A stretch of 64,000 nt of DNA from Chitinophagaceae bacterium. GTDB taxonomy: Bacteria; Bacteroidota; Bacteroidia; Chitinophagales; Chitinophagaceae. The position numbers and the translations under genes are program-made. The DNA lies in contig JAICGN010000005.1 in the NCBI GenBank assembly GCA_025923075.1, positions 1-64,000 on the forward strand, written 5' to 3'. How positions within the stretch are numbered: the first letter of the stretch is position 1; each line of letters begins with the position of its first letter. Of this stretch, positions 48,929-59,634 are shown in pieces. The notes under the pieces are model-generated. The model was given only the letters and a program-made list of their open reading frames with translations. It was not told the DNA's origin and ran no database searches.

Positions 48929-51382
48929 TTACTCTCCTGTCTTTATGCGACTTTGTTCTTCATTTGCACCACCTGTCTTTCTTTTTTGATTCGTATTCAT
49001 TTTCCCTTTTGCAAAACGATACGTAAATCCAAGGGCCACCTGTCTTGAGTCACGACGTTGCTGGAAGGAAGCATCGATGTTGCTGTATTTGATGTCACCT
49101 TTTATTTTCTGCGTACGAAACACGTCACGGCCAGTTAATCTGAATGTTCCTTTTCCTTTAAATACTTGTTTGCTCAGTCCCATATTTACCATTCCAAAAC
49201 TTTTGATCCTGAAAACACCTTGGACGCCACCTGAGTTAAAATAACCGCTTAATTCAGCACTCAGGGTTTTTCCAAGTTTAAATTGGTTTTGAAGATTCGC
49301 CTGAAGGGTTGTGGCGCCTGTCTTTACATAATCACCATTTATTATTCCCTCAAACTGGTTGTTATAAAGATTTGTCCACAAGTTTGGAGTCCACCATTTT
49401 TTAACTGGTCCGCTCGCACTAACTGATATACCATATTGACGCTGCTTTGCAATATTATCTTTCTTCACATAGGTTTCATTTCTGTCCGTGTTTTGTTCAA
49501 GCACTTCGTTGATGATGTCGGTTGTCCTTGTATAATTTAAAGTTGTATTTACAAACCCTTTGTAGCTATGCGTGAATTCGATGTTATGAGCAAACTGTGG
49601 CTGCAGATTAGGGTTACCCTGCTCAAAAGTATATTTATCGAGGAAGAGAATGAATGGATTCAGATCCTGGTAATTGGGTCTTTGAATACGACGGCCATAA
49701 TTCAACACAAAACTGTTTTTGTCACTTGCCTTGTATTGAATAAACGCAGTGGGGAATAATTGCGTATAATGACGATCGAATTTCTGACCTGTTGTTACCT
49801 GGTCACCTGTAGCATTTGTATTTTCAAGTCGTAATCCAAACTGTCCAAACCATTTTTTTGAAAGGGCTCTGCTGTAATTTACATAGGCAGCATTCACATT
49901 CTCTTTATAAATGAAATGGTTGCTGCGGCCATTATCCCGAACTCTTATGCCATAATTTACGCTATCATAGATTGCATTGTTGTCAGTTTCAACATAACTT
50001 GTTTTAACTCCTGCTTCGAACTTTGCACCTTTTTTTAATGGCAAAGTATAATCAACTTTAGCAGAGTAAATATTTATGTCTTGTGGCAAGCTGCCAAGCA
50101 ACGTATCTGCTTTGTCGGTTGGGATGCCATTAGGATCATAATAGGCATTAACCAGGTATTGGGAATTTGTAGTTCTGTATGTGAGATAGTCAAGATCAGC
50201 TGTGATCTCCTGCCCGGTAGTATCAAGCAAGTGACGGAAGTTTACATTTGTGCTAAAGTTTTTCCATTCTCTGTCATTACTTGTTTTAGCAAGCGTTCTG
50301 CTCAATAAGAAATGATTAGCATCTGAAATAAGAACATCACTTTGATTGCTGAAAAGTCCCGGATTAAAATATCCAGTAAAAACGGCGCCAAATGTTGTTT
50401 TCTTATTTGCAAAATAATCAAACCCAACTTTCGCATTATAAGATTGACCTTCATCTTTAATTCTCGATTCCTGGTCATAATGGGATTTTATCTCTTTTGT
50501 AGAATGCTCGATGAATTTTCTTTGAATATCAAGATCCTGCCAATTTTTGCGATAGTTATATCCAAGTGTAGTAAACAGGTTCAATTTGTTCTTTCTATAA
50601 TTAAAATTGAAAGACTCGCTAACTTTTGGATAACGGCCCTGGCTCCATGTGGAAGATATACTGCCACTGTAGCCAAGCTGTTTGGTCTTTTTGGTCTTGA
50701 TATTAATAATACCCGCATTGCCAGCAGCGTCATATTTTGCAGGTGGATTGGTCATTATTTCTATTTGATCCAATTGATTGCTGCTTAGATTGCGCAGGTA
50801 ATTTGCCAGATCTGGCCCTGACAAATAAGAAGGCCTCCCATCAATATATATCTGCACACCCTGCTTTCCTTTTAAACTGATGTTCCCATCTTTATCAATT
50901 GAAACGCCTGGGGATTTTTCCAATACTTCTAAAGCTGAAGTACCAACGTTGGTAATAGATGCATCAACATTCACGATCATCCGGTCTATTTTCTGTTCGA
51001 TCAAAGGTTTTTTCGCGGACACAGTTACTCCTGTAAGATTTTTGGCAAGTGGAACAAGTTCGATAGTCTTAAGAGTAATATTTGTATGTGACGGTGTGAT
51101 TTCAAATACTTCCGAAAAGCCTTTGGTATGTCCAACAGCAGTAATTGAAACAAGGTATTTTCCCTCGTTTACATTTTCAAATACAAAGTTGCCAGTTTTA
51201 TTAGCGGCGCTGATTTTTGCTACGCTTGAATCCTTTGCGCGCAACAACGTAATAGTTGCAGCCTCGATAGTTTTGGTATTTCCGTCAATTACTTGGCCTG
51301 ATACCTTCCCGCTTCCCTTTTGTGCCAGGGTCGAAATCGATATGGTGATACAAAGGGTCAGTAAGGTCAATAACTTTCTCAT
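48929..51382 (-). CDS. TonB-dependent outer-membrane receptor, paralogue 2
   Basis: 817 residues with signal peptide (LLTLLTLCITISISTLAQ), CarboxypepD_reg-like N-domain, TonB plug (MIVNVDASITNVGTSALEVLEKSPGVSIDKDGNISLKG) and outer-membrane barrel. Same architecture and many identical segments as 46188-48656 (e.g. GRRIQRPNYQDLNPFI, LLRAKDSS), hence a tandem duplication. No SusD neighbour. Its promoter carries a -7 TATCTTTG and a GTACTTG-N7-CAAGTAC palindrome (51439-51459), so this copy appears to be repressor-controlled. Confidence 0.9.
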   Translation of the reverse strand: MRKLLTLLTLCITISISTLAQKGSGKVSGQVIDGNTKTIEAATITLLRAKDSSVAKISAANKTGNFVFENVNEGKYLVSITAVGHTKGFSEVFEITPSHTNITLKTIELVPLAKNLTGVTVSAKKPLIEQKIDRMIVNVDASITNVGTSALEVLEKSPGVSIDKDGNISLKGKQGVQIYIDGRPSYLSGPDLANYLRNLSSNQLDQIEIMTNPPAKYDAAGNAGIINIKTKKTKQLGYSGSISSTWSQGRYPKVSESFNFNYRKNKLNLFTTLGYNYRKNWQDLDIQRKFIEHSTKEIKSHYDQESRIKDEGQSYNAKVGFDYFANKKTTFGAVFTGYFNPGLFSNQSDVLISDANHFLLSRTLAKTSNDREWKNFSTNVNFRHLLDTTGQEITADLDYLTYRTTNSQYLVNAYYDPNGIPTDKADTLLGSLPQDINIYSAKVDYTLPLKKGAKFEAGVKTSYVETDNNAIYDSVNYGIRVRDNGRSNHFIYKENVNAAYVNYSRALSKKWFGQFGLRLENTNATGDQVTTGQKFDRHYTQLFPTAFIQYKASDKNSFVLNYGRRIQRPNYQDLNPFILFLDKYTFEQGNPNLQPQFAHNIEFTHSYKGFVNTTLNYTRTTDIINEVLEQNTDRNETYVKKDNIAKQRQYGISVSASGPVKKWWTPNLWTNLYNNQFEGIINGDYVKTGATTLQANLQNQFKLGKTLSAELSGYFNSGGVQGVFRIKSFGMVNMGLSKQVFKGKGTFRLTGRDVFRTQKIKGDIKYSNIDASFQQRRDSRQVALGFTYRFAKGKMNTNQKRKTGGANEEQSRIKTGE

Positions 51383-51429
51383 TTTTAATTATTTATGTTG
51401 TTAAGTACTCGCTTTTGATTATTACAGTT

Positions 51430-51437
51430 CAAAGATA
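51430..51437 (-). promoter_or_regulatory. -7 element of TonB receptor 2
   Basis: TATCTTTG on the minus strand, an exact TAnnTTTG match, 48 bp before the ATG at 51382. No clean TTG is seen at the -33 distance. Confidence 0.55.
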
Positions 51438-51438
51438 G

Positions 51439-51459
51439 GTACTTGTTAATACCAAGTAC
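51439..51459. promoter_or_regulatory. Palindromic operator
   Basis: GTACTTG - 7 bases - CAAGTAC lies directly upstream of the -7 element, in the promoter spacer. Placement predicts repression of the receptor gene. The TACTT/AAGTA palindrome resembles operators of PadR-type repressors, but no such gene is in the window. The rest of 51383-51762 shows no gene. Confidence 0.5.
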
Positions 51460-51762
51460 ATTGTTTTAAAATAAACGGCCATATTTATTGATAAGTGGCC
51501 GATTCCCATGACTTCAATATGACGCTGGCCTCTAAACTTGGTTACAATAGTTTCCTAATTCATGACTAGTGGTATTTAGGTTATATAAAGGGTTTGATCG
51601 GATAATGACTGAATCTGAAGTGAAGCTACATCCACCTATACCACTTTGCAATGCCTGACCGGCAGGACGTGGAAAGCACTCGGCAAGCGACCGGTATTTC
51701 AGATCAACAGGGGAGTTTCGGTTTCACCGCTTGCCTGTTTTATATTGCAGGAAATTTGACCG

Positions 51763-52779
51763 ATGACAATTGATTTCAGATCGGATACAGTTACAAAGCC
51801 TACTCCCGGAATGTTGAAAGCAATGATGACTGCAAAAATTGGTGATGATGTTTTTGGAGAAGATCCTACAATAAACGAGTTGGAAAAGGTGTCTGCTGAA
51901 ATGTTTGGAATGGAATCGGCCCTCTTCTGCCCTTCTGGTACAATGACCAACCAAATCGCAATTAAGTGTCACACTCAACCGGGTGATGAAGTGATATGCG
52001 ATGAAAGTGCACATGTTTATCAATATGAAGGCGGTGGCATTGCCTTCAATTCCTCTGCTTCAGTAAAACTTTTATATGGAGACAGGGGAAGGATCAATGC
52101 TTCGCAAGTAAAAACGGCAATTAATCCTGATGATAATCATAAAGCACATACAAGCATAGTGTGTTTAGAAAATACCAGTAACCGGGGCGGTGGCAGTTGT
52201 TATGATTTCGAAGAAATAAAAAAGATAAAGCAAGTATGTACAGAAAATAAACTTTCACTTCATTTAGATGGAGCAAGATTATGGAATGCATTGGTGGCAA
52301 AAAATGAGAGTCCGAAGCAATATGGACAAGTGTTTGACAGTATTTCTATTTGCTTAAGTAAAAGTTTGGGTTGCCCTGTGGGTAGTGTCCTGATCGGTAA
52401 AAAAGAGTTTATTAAAAAAGGAAGAAGGATACGAAAGGTGTTTGGAGGGGGCATGAGGCAGGCCGGCTTTCTTGCTGCGGCTGGCATTTATGCTTTGCAA
52501 AACAATATTGAAAGATTAAAATGCGATCATGAGCATGCAAAGCAAATTGGGAAAGCGATCAGCAACAGCTCGATTGCAAAAGCTGTATTGCCTATAGAGA
52601 CTAATATCATCATTTTTGAAACAGCTGAAACGACGGCAGCATCGCAAGTAGTTGAAAAACTAAAGCAGCAAGAGATCTATTGTTATGCAATCGCTCCTGA
52701 TCGTGTACGATTGGTTGTGCATCTGGATATAACAGAAGAAATGGTGGATAAGACAATTGAAATAATAAAGAATATATAA
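51763..52779 (+). CDS. Low-specificity L-threonine aldolase
   Basis: 338-residue PLP enzyme of fold type I, beta-eliminating lyase/threonine aldolase family. Seen: [38 protein letters not shown], substrate-loop [21 protein letters not shown] and the PLP-binding Lys in [18 protein letters not shown] (about residue 200). It cleaves L-threonine/allo-threonine to glycine and acetaldehyde. It starts the plus-strand pair with pgi (4-bp gap), an unusual pairing. Divergent from the TonB receptor. Confidence 0.93.
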   Translation: MTIDFRSDTVTKPTPGMLKAMMTAKIGDDVFGEDPTINELEKVSAEMFGMESALFCPSGTMTNQIAIKCHTQPGDEVICDESAHVYQYEGGGIAFNSSASVKLLYGDRGRINASQVKTAINPDDNHKAHTSIVCLENTSNRGGGSCYDFEEIKKIKQVCTENKLSLHLDGARLWNALVAKNESPKQYGQVFDSISICLSKSLGCPVGSVLIGKKEFIKKGRRIRKVFGGGMRQAGFLAAAGIYALQNNIERLKCDHEHAKQIGKAISNSSIAKAVLPIETNIIIFETAETTAASQVVEKLKQQEIYCYAIAPDRVRLVVHLDITEEMVDKTIEIIKNI

Positions 52780-52783
52780 AGGC

Positions 52784-54442
52784 ATGTTACCTAAAATAAA
52801 CCCGGCAACCACAGCAGCATGGAAGGCCTTGCAGGAACATTTTTCTGAAATGAAAAATGTTCATATGAGAGAGTTATTTCAAAAAGATCCGGGTCGATTT
52901 TCTCGATATTCTATTGTCACCCGTGACATCGTTTTTGATTATTCCAAGAATATAGTTAATGACAAAACGCTTCAACTGCTTTTTCAATTGGCAACTGAAT
53001 GCAGACTGAAAGATGGAATAGATGCGATGTTTAACGGGGAAAAAATTAATGAAACCGAAGGAAGAGCTGTTCTTCACACTGCATTGAGAAATCTATCTGC
53101 TGAACCCGTTTTTGCCGAAGGAACAGATATCATGCCCGATGTAAGAAAAGTGCTGAAACAAATGAAAAATTTTTGTAAGCGTGTACACGACGGAGGATGG
53201 AGGGGTTACACAGGCAAGCGAATAAAGTACGTTGTTAATATCGGTATCGGTGGCAGCGATCTTGGCCCCTTGATGGTGACGGAAGCGCTAAAACCTTACT
53301 GGCTGGAAGATATTCAAACTTATTTTGTATCGAACGTTGATGGAACCCATATTGCCGAAACTTTAAAGAAGATAAAACCTGAAAGAACGCTTTTTCTTAT
53401 TGCATCAAAAACATTTACTACACAGGAAACGATGACCAACGCTTTTACAGCGCGGGAATGGTTTCTTGAACATGCTGTGGATGAAAAGCATATTGCAAAA
53501 CATTTTGCAGCGTTAAGCACAAATGAGACGGAGGTTGTAAAATTCGGGATAAATAGAAAAAATATGTTCGGGTTTTGGGACTGGGTTGGTGGCAGGTATT
53601 CTCTCTGGAGTGCAATTGGTTTATCTATTGCATTAACTATAGGGTACAAAAATTTTGAGGAACTGCTTGCTGGTGCCTATGAAGCTGATCAGCATTTCAA
53701 AAATACCTCGTTTGAAGAAAACGTGCCTGTCTTAATGGCTTTGATTGGGATTTGGTATACAAATTTCTTCGGGGCACAAAGTGAGGCGATACTTCCTTAC
53801 GATCAATACATGCATCGATTTGCTGCTTATTTTCAGCAGGGTAATATGGAAAGCAATGGCAAATCGATTGACAGAAACGGTGAGCAGGTCGAATATTCGA
53901 CAGGTCCGGTGATCTGGGGTGAACCGGGAACAAATGGTCAACATGCATTTTATCAGTTGATACACCAGGGCACGGTAATGATCCCATGTGATTTTATTGC
54001 ACCGGCACATAGTCATAATCCTATCGGCGACCATCACCAGAAACTGATGAGTAATTTCTTTGCACAAACCGAAGCGCTGATGAATGGAAAAACGGAGGAG
54101 GATGCAGCTAAAGAACTGGAAAGAACAGGGTCAGGACTTGAAACAATTTCCAAACTTCTCCCCTACAAAGTTTTTGCTGGCAATAAACCGACAAATTCGT
54201 TTTTAATAAAAAAGATAACACCATTTAACCTGGGCCAGTTGATCGCCTTTTATGAACATAAGATACTTGTGCAGGGATTGCTTTGGAATATTTTCAGCTT
54301 CGATCAATGGGGAGTTGAACTTGGTAAACGATTAGCAAATGAAATCCTAGACGAGTTAAGAGACGATGAAAGGATCTCAACTCATGACTCTTCTACAAAC
54401 GGCTTAATAAATATTTTTAAAGAAATGAAGCTAGATAAATAA
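52784..54442 (+). CDS. pgi: Glucose-6-phosphate isomerase
   Basis: 552 residues. Full-length PGI with [47 protein letters not shown] and C-terminal [12 protein letters not shown]. Catalytic His/Glu/Lys regions are intact (e.g. NQHAF-like [15 protein letters not shown]). Interconverts glucose-6-phosphate and fructose-6-phosphate in glycolysis and gluconeogenesis. It follows the threonine aldolase gene after 4 bp, so they are co-transcribed. A shared terminator with the convergent T9SS gene follows. Confidence 0.97.
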   Translation: MLPKINPATTAAWKALQEHFSEMKNVHMRELFQKDPGRFSRYSIVTRDIVFDYSKNIVNDKTLQLLFQLATECRLKDGIDAMFNGEKINETEGRAVLHTALRNLSAEPVFAEGTDIMPDVRKVLKQMKNFCKRVHDGGWRGYTGKRIKYVVNIGIGGSDLGPLMVTEALKPYWLEDIQTYFVSNVDGTHIAETLKKIKPERTLFLIASKTFTTQETMTNAFTAREWFLEHAVDEKHIAKHFAALSTNETEVVKFGINRKNMFGFWDWVGGRYSLWSAIGLSIALTIGYKNFEELLAGAYEADQHFKNTSFEENVPVLMALIGIWYTNFFGAQSEAILPYDQYMHRFAAYFQQGNMESNGKSIDRNGEQVEYSTGPVIWGEPGTNGQHAFYQLIHQGTVMIPCDFIAPAHSHNPIGDHHQKLMSNFFAQTEALMNGKTEEDAAKELERTGSGLETISKLLPYKVFAGNKPTNSFLIKKITPFNLGQLIAFYEHKILVQGLLWNIFSFDQWGVELGKRLANEILDELRDDERISTHDSSTNGLINIFKEMKLDK

Positions 54443-54463
54443 ATACTCAAAAAGGATGATAAA

Positions 54464-54495
54464 GACAGAGCCCCTTTAACTGAAGTGGCTTTGTC
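54464..54495. terminator. Bidirectional terminator
   Basis: GACAGAGCC pairs with GGCTTTGTC (one G-T pair) across a 14-base loop, between convergent pgi and the T9SS-protein gene. Confidence 0.7.
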
Positions 54496-54515
54496 CTTAT
54501 CTGATACACTTAACT

Positions 54516-57500
54516 TTACTTCACTGCTTTCAGGTTATATATTTTTCCGCCTGTTGCTACTTTCACAGAATAAACACCCTTGGCGAGGCTCATCGCCCTC
54601 GTATTGATTTGTAAAGAGCTTTGTGCATAATTATGATAGCCGGTTTCAAACACTTTCCTCCCTTTCATGTCATAAATGCTCACGGAAATATTGCTATTTG
54701 GTGTCTTAGCAAATTGGATATTTAAAATGTCAGTGAACGGATTACCTGCAATGTAGACGTCCTGTTTGCGGTAGGTATTCTTTACTAACAGTACCTCGCT
54801 ATAATCAAACGTATTATCGATGTCAACTAGTTTCAGACGATAGTAATTATGTTCTACTGCACGTTGCGGATCGGTAAATGTGTAATTTCTTGTTGTACTA
54901 CTATTACCCGATGATACGACAAAGCCAATCCTACGAAAATTTATACCATCAAGGGATTTTTCAATTTCAAATCCTTTGCTGTTTTGTTCAAATGCAGTAG
55001 ACCAGTTCAGCCTAACGTTTTCACTCTGCAATCTCCCGTCGAAACTCAATAATCTAATCGGCAATGTACCTTGACCGCCGGGTATTCCTGCGCCAAAACC
55101 AGAGAATCCATTGCTGAAAGTATACGATATTGTATAGCTTGTGCCTAAGGTTCCTAATGTTGGTGATACTACCTGTACAGTCCCTACGCCATCGGGCTCC
55201 GGTGTTGAAGGAGTTACATTGCTTATCTGGCCTGGTAATTTTATAAGTTGAATGGCTGCCCACGACTGGCCGGTGGCAGTTTGCCACCCGGTAACTTCTG
55301 CCTGCGTAAAGTATAATGTAATGGCGTATTGTCCTGATAGATTATTGTTTGTTGGAATTACCCTAAATGTTTTATTCATCAGATAGTTTGAGGCATTAGT
55401 ATTCCAGAATTGAGAACTGCCTGCACCTGCCCTGTCTATTTCGATGCTTGTACAACCGTAATCATGGGAACTTAAGTTTTGAATTCTTGCAAGAAGCTCA
55501 CCATCTGTTGAGGAATAAATATAGAGATCAGCATTAGGACCGAAATAAACTGATTTTGAAGAATTCAATACAGTTTCAATCGGAGTTTGCGGAACTGATT
55601 GTGTAAATCTGAACTGGGGACGACTATCGCTTAGCCCTACCCCCGAATTTAGTGCGCAACCAGCTCCTCCGCCTGTGGCTGTGGCTATTGCAGTTGCTCT
55701 TGTGCCCGCTCCCAAAGGAGCAGCAGTTCCTTGCACTACATCAATACTGCTGGTAGGTGATCCGTTTCCGTTATCAAAGCAAACCTGGACTAATAAATTG
55801 GCACCATCCCATGTAAATGGAGTCGTGAATGTAATCGTTTGCCAACCAGTTCCAGGCACTGTGTAATTGTTATTGTATACCTGAGTGAATGTAGGAGAAA
55901 TGAATCCACTACCAAGATTTGTCGTACTGGTATTTGCCATAGATATAGTATATCCTGTAAACGCCTGCGTCGAATTTTTTGTAATGATGTTGAACTCAAG
56001 CGCTGTGATCTGTCTGTTTGCGACCAATCCGGCCGCAATTAATTCTGCTGAAGTAATTATATATTGACTTCTTGCTTTTCTACTGCCACTCTGGAAAGGC
56101 GAAGTAGCGCTTGAGTTAATATCATAAGTAGCTACGGTATAATTAAAGCTCGCTGCTCCTGTTGGTGACGAGTCATTATCATCAATAGTAAGCGTGTACG
56201 TTTGATTAGTAGATCCTGCCTGGGCATCGGTAGTACCGGAAATAGAATAAGTTAATGTAAATACCTGCTCCGCTTCTACTTCCGCATCGTCATAAATACG
56301 AAGCGTGATGGGTTTAGGTCCAGTTGCCCCGCTTGGAAAAACAAATGTATTGCTTGGTGTTACAAAGTTGCCATTCGTTGTGAATTCAAAGTCTATTCCC
56401 TGTATTGCAGTAGCTCCGGCTTGTAGCGCTACTGTAATAGTTGCATCGCCAGTTGGGACGTTTGCGATTTGCATATTAATTGTGTAATCAGTATACGAAA
56501 GGCACCCGCTTGTCGACGTTGTTTGCTCCGTAACCGATGCTGATGAAACGGCAAAACTAACATCGGGCGTTGTCGTACTTGGCACAACAGCAGTAAATAA
56601 TCCGCGACCGTGTGTTGCCGCCGCAATTGTTCGGTCACTGTTGCGGTATTGCAGCATATCAACTCTTACATTGGCAAGGCCGGAATTAGTAGGATCCCAT
56701 TCAGTAGTTGCGCCATTTATATTATCGGTTGACCAAATGCCAAGCTCTGTTGCAATCAATGCCCAATCAGAATTTCTTGGATCCAACATAGCCCAGCGGA
56801 CCGGCATATCGGGAAGATTGCCTTCAACAGAAGTCCAGGAACTACCGCCATTTGTTGTCTCCCAAATGCTATTCACGCCATAATTGCTATACGTAACCAG
56901 GATATGATTTTCGTTTGTTGGATCTACGGCCACGCAGGAAACTGATCCGTTGATTCCTGTGGAAGCAAATAAATTGATCGTGTTTGAAGTTCCGGTATTC
57001 GCATTATTTACGTAACCAATGCGACCATTATCAAATCCAAAGTAAACACGATTAGATACGGTAGGTGAAACAGCTACATGTGTGATGAGTGCCGTAGTTG
57101 GAGAATTTGTTAATGTGACGAGAGAAGCAGTATTAGTAGTGCCAACGCCGGTGATGCGTCTATAGCGATTATATTCATAATTCATGGCCGGTCCGGCATC
57201 AGTATCTTCGGAACTACACCCATATAAAACATTTGCCGTATCATCATAATCCGTCGGGTTGATAAAATCACCACTTCCTCCATTTGGATCCGGGTCATCA
57301 TATAAGGTGCCAAATGTGGTTCCCCCATTGGTCGAAATAAAATAGTTATTATAAACGTAAGCTGTGATCTGAATGTTTGGATTATCCTGGTCGATATGGC
57401 AAAACGCACCATCTCCTCCGGTAACTTCTGTTGTATTACCGATACCGGCCGAAGTAAATTTTTGTGAACCGTTATCCTGTGCTCCTGCAAGAAAGAAATT

Positions 57501-58973
57501 CGGCAAAGAAGGATGAATGGCGACAGCATAAAACTGCGTCACATTATAACCTGAATTTTTTTCTGAAAATCCCGGAGCCGCAAGGTTGGCATTGTCAGAA
57601 TAAAATATACCACCATCACACCCGATCGCCAGTCGGCTGCTGCTTCCCGGCGCATAAGTGATCTGGTGGATATCCGCATGGACATAAGGAAGTCCTACCG
57701 GCCGCCAGTCTGAAACCTGGTCCCAATTAGCGCCATTGTTAGTGGATTTGTAAAGATCAATGGCACCGATATATAACGTATTAGCATTATTCGGGTCCAC
57801 CGATGCAATAAGATCATACCATGCCTGGCCGCGGGTATAGGGTCCGCCTCCCGAATAAGTTGGCACCGTTCTGCTGATCCAGGTATTAGTTGCAGCGTCG
57901 TATTGTTTTATGTTGCTGACATCATATGTTCCATTTCCTTCAAATATCCCATAAACTACATTTCCATTGCCGGGAGCGGTTGCTATTTCAATCCGGTCAT
58001 AGTTGTCGCCTGTCGCTGGAATTAGATTTGTTGTGGGGTTGGGAGTAATATCCGTCCATGTACCAGCATTGCCTGTATTCACTCCATTTACCGAAAAAGA
58101 AGAACGGTAGATTCTGCCTTCTGAAAAATTTCCTAAGGATGCATAAATATCTCCATTTGCGGCTACTTCAAGATCACAACCTCTGCCGGATACAAAACCC
58201 GCAAGCGGCGCTCCCAGTACCTGTGTCCATGTTGTCCCTCCATCCGTTGATTTTTGAATACCCCTGGCCTGCGATCCGGTTCTGTTCCTGACGGATGCAT
58301 ACAGATTTCCATTTTGATCGATCAATAAATCCTGAACATAAGCAAAACTCAGAGTCGACGGAAGTTGCGACCATGTTGAACCTCCATTGGTAGATCTCCA
58401 GATTCCCAGTCCTTCAATCGCATCAGCATTAAACCAGCCCTCGCCTGTGCCAAAGTACATCGTATTGGGCGAAGTGGAATTTTGTGCAAATGAAGTAATG
58501 GCGATATTATCAAAAACATCATTTACTTTATTCCAGATTGGTGAACCCACCGATATATCATTCGTATACCATAAGCCACCTCCGACGCTACCTGCCCAAA
58601 CCTTTTTATAGCTATTGGCTGCGTCATTGAGGTCGTACCAGACAACGCGACTTCTACCCCCTACATTTGATGGTCCTCTTTCTGTCCAATTAATGCCAGG
58701 AACTGATGTTGTTATTCGATTATTGTTTAACTGAGAAAGTTTTTGATCCTTGAACATTTTAGCCTGGATGAGACGCTGCACAGGGACGGAATTAGTACCA
58801 GGATCCTTCGTTCGCTTAATCTCTTGCCGAACTGCCAGATCAATTCTATCTTTCGAAGCTTCTTCCGCTTCAACTTTCGTTATGGCCCCTTTCTTTGAAA
58901 AATATTCCCATGTATAATATCCGAAAACAAAAAGCAGAGCAGCCAGCACTATGAGTGTAGGTTTTTTTTGCAT
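54516..58973 (-). CDS. Large T9SS-secreted protein with BNR/Vps10-like propeller
   Basis: 1485 residues. An N-terminal hydrophobic signal anchor is followed by a long beta-propeller region (about 95-800) full of Asp-box-like repeats (STNGGSTW, STDGGTTW, TTNGGSSW), as in sortilin/Vps10 and sialidase-like BNR proteins. Then come a Calx-beta-like segment (about 815-940), further beta-sandwich domains and a C-terminal type A sorting domain (IYDMKGRKVFETG...KGVYSVKVATGGKIYNLKAVK). Exported by the type IX system and displayed or released at the surface. Enzymatic activity is not evident; it may bind glycans. Confidence 0.88.
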   Translation of the reverse strand: MQKKPTLIVLAALLFVFGYYTWEYFSKKGAITKVEAEEASKDRIDLAVRQEIKRTKDPGTNSVPVQRLIQAKMFKDQKLSQLNNNRITTSVPGINWTERGPSNVGGRSRVVWYDLNDAANSYKKVWAGSVGGGLWYTNDISVGSPIWNKVNDVFDNIAITSFAQNSTSPNTMYFGTGEGWFNADAIEGLGIWRSTNGGSTWSQLPSTLSFAYVQDLLIDQNGNLYASVRNRTGSQARGIQKSTDGGTTWTQVLGAPLAGFVSGRGCDLEVAANGDIYASLGNFSEGRIYRSSFSVNGVNTGNAGTWTDITPNPTTNLIPATGDNYDRIEIATAPGNGNVVYGIFEGNGTYDVSNIKQYDAATNTWISRTVPTYSGGGPYTRGQAWYDLIASVDPNNANTLYIGAIDLYKSTNNGANWDQVSDWRPVGLPYVHADIHQITYAPGSSSRLAIGCDGGIFYSDNANLAAPGFSEKNSGYNVTQFYAVAIHPSLPNFFLAGAQDNGSQKFTSAGIGNTTEVTGGDGAFCHIDQDNPNIQITAYVYNNYFISTNGGTTFGTLYDDPDPNGGSGDFINPTDYDDTANVLYGCSSEDTDAGPAMNYEYNRYRRITGVGTTNTASLVTLTNSPTTALITHVAVSPTVSNRVYFGFDNGRIGYVNNANTGTSNTINLFASTGINGSVSCVAVDPTNENHILVTYSNYGVNSIWETTNGGSSWTSVEGNLPDMPVRWAMLDPRNSDWALIATELGIWSTDNINGATTEWDPTNSGLANVRVDMLQYRNSDRTIAAATHGRGLFTAVVPSTTTPDVSFAVSSASVTEQTTSTSGCLSYTDYTINMQIANVPTGDATITVALQAGATAIQGIDFEFTTNGNFVTPSNTFVFPSGATGPKPITLRIYDDAEVEAEQVFTLTYSISGTTDAQAGSTNQTYTLTIDDNDSSPTGAASFNYTVATYDINSSATSPFQSGSRKARSQYIITSAELIAAGLVANRQITALEFNIITKNSTQAFTGYTISMANTSTTNLGSGFISPTFTQVYNNNYTVPGTGWQTITFTTPFTWDGANLLVQVCFDNGNGSPTSSIDVVQGTAAPLGAGTRATAIATATGGGAGCALNSGVGLSDSRPQFRFTQSVPQTPIETVLNSSKSVYFGPNADLYIYSSTDGELLARIQNLSSHDYGCTSIEIDRAGAGSSQFWNTNASNYLMNKTFRVIPTNNNLSGQYAITLYFTQAEVTGWQTATGQSWAAIQLIKLPGQISNVTPSTPEPDGVGTVQVVSPTLGTLGTSYTISYTFSNGFSGFGAGIPGGQGTLPIRLLSFDGRLQSENVRLNWSTAFEQNSKGFEIEKSLDGINFRRIGFVVSSGNSSTTRNYTFTDPQRAVEHNYYRLKLVDIDNTFDYSEVLLVKNTYRKQDVYIAGNPFTDILNIQFAKTPNSNISVSIYDMKGRKVFETGYHNYAQSSLQINTRAMSLAKGVYSVKVATGGKIYNLKAVK

Positions 58974-59056
58974 AGAGATTGGATTTATTGGTCCGTTAAC
59001 CTATTCGGGTCAACTAGTTAAAACGGAAACAAAATATAAAAATTGCAAATAAAAAA

Positions 59057-59077
59057 GCCCTCAGATTACCTGAGGGC
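59057..59077 (-). terminator. Terminator of the PUR-protein gene
   Basis: GCCCTCAG / CTGAGGGC, a perfect 8-bp stem with a 5-base loop, running into TTTTTTATTT on the minus strand; 31 bp past the stop. Confidence 0.9.
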
Positions 59078-59107
59078 CTTACTAAGTATTCTTACTAGAA
59101 AACCTTT

Positions 59108-59518
59108 TTACCATTTATCTACATCCTCATGAGTACCATTTTCAGAAGGTGCAGGTGCGGGTTGTGTTTTTTCATTATTTACTGCTGCTTCTGGTGTTTC
59201 ACTTTCCCCATTTTCTGACGGCACATTATCATGATTGAACGCATCGAAATCAAAATCTGGCATTAGCTCAGTCTTAACATAATCAACTGCTTCACCAAGA
59301 GCTTTAGTGAATTTATTAAAGTCCTCTTTGTAAAGGAAGATCTTGTGACGATCATACCCGTTATCATTAAACCGTTTACGACTCTCTGTAATTGTCAGGT
59401 AATAGTCATTACCACGGGTGGTTCTCACATCAAAGAAATAAGTTCTGCGCTTACCAGCACGAATTCGTTTGCTGTAAATGCTTTCCATTTTGTTTTCGTT
59501 GTTATTCTCGTAGGCCAC
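59108..59518 (-). CDS. PUR-domain (DUF3276) nucleic-acid-binding protein
   Basis: 136 residues. A single PUR repeat (about 10-80): KRIRAGKRRTYFFDVRTTRGNDYYLTITESRKRF and RHKIFLYKEDFNKFTKALGEAVDYVKTEL, homologous to eukaryotic Pur-alpha, as in DUF3276 proteins of Bacteroidota that bind single-stranded nucleic acid as dimers. The C-terminal ~55 residues are acidic, Pro/Glu-rich and disordered. Preceded by a complete -33/-7 promoter and followed by a strong terminator, so monocistronic. Confidence 0.92.
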   Translation of the reverse strand: MAYENNNENKMESIYSKRIRAGKRRTYFFDVRTTRGNDYYLTITESRKRFNDNGYDRHKIFLYKEDFNKFTKALGEAVDYVKTELMPDFDFDAFNHDNVPSENGESETPEAAVNNEKTQPAPAPSENGTHEDVDKW

Positions 59519-59562
59519 TGTGTGTGTTTTACTGATTTAATAATCACATTCTTAGGAAGTCA

Positions 59563-59592
59563 CAAATATAATTATGTTTTTGATACAGCCAA
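59563..59592 (-). promoter_or_regulatory. Promoter of the PUR-protein gene
   Basis: On the minus strand TTG, 19 bases, then TATATTTG: exact Bacteroidota -33/-7 consensus, about 45 bp before the ATG. Confidence 0.7.
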
Positions 59593-59634
59593 ATTTGTGG
59601 GGATTTTGTTTCCCGTCGGGTACCATCTGATTCG

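Noticed and set aside
46188-51382. Polysaccharide-utilisation locus
   Set aside because: Two TonB-dependent receptors are present, but there is no SusD homologue, glycoside hydrolase or sensor gene next to them.
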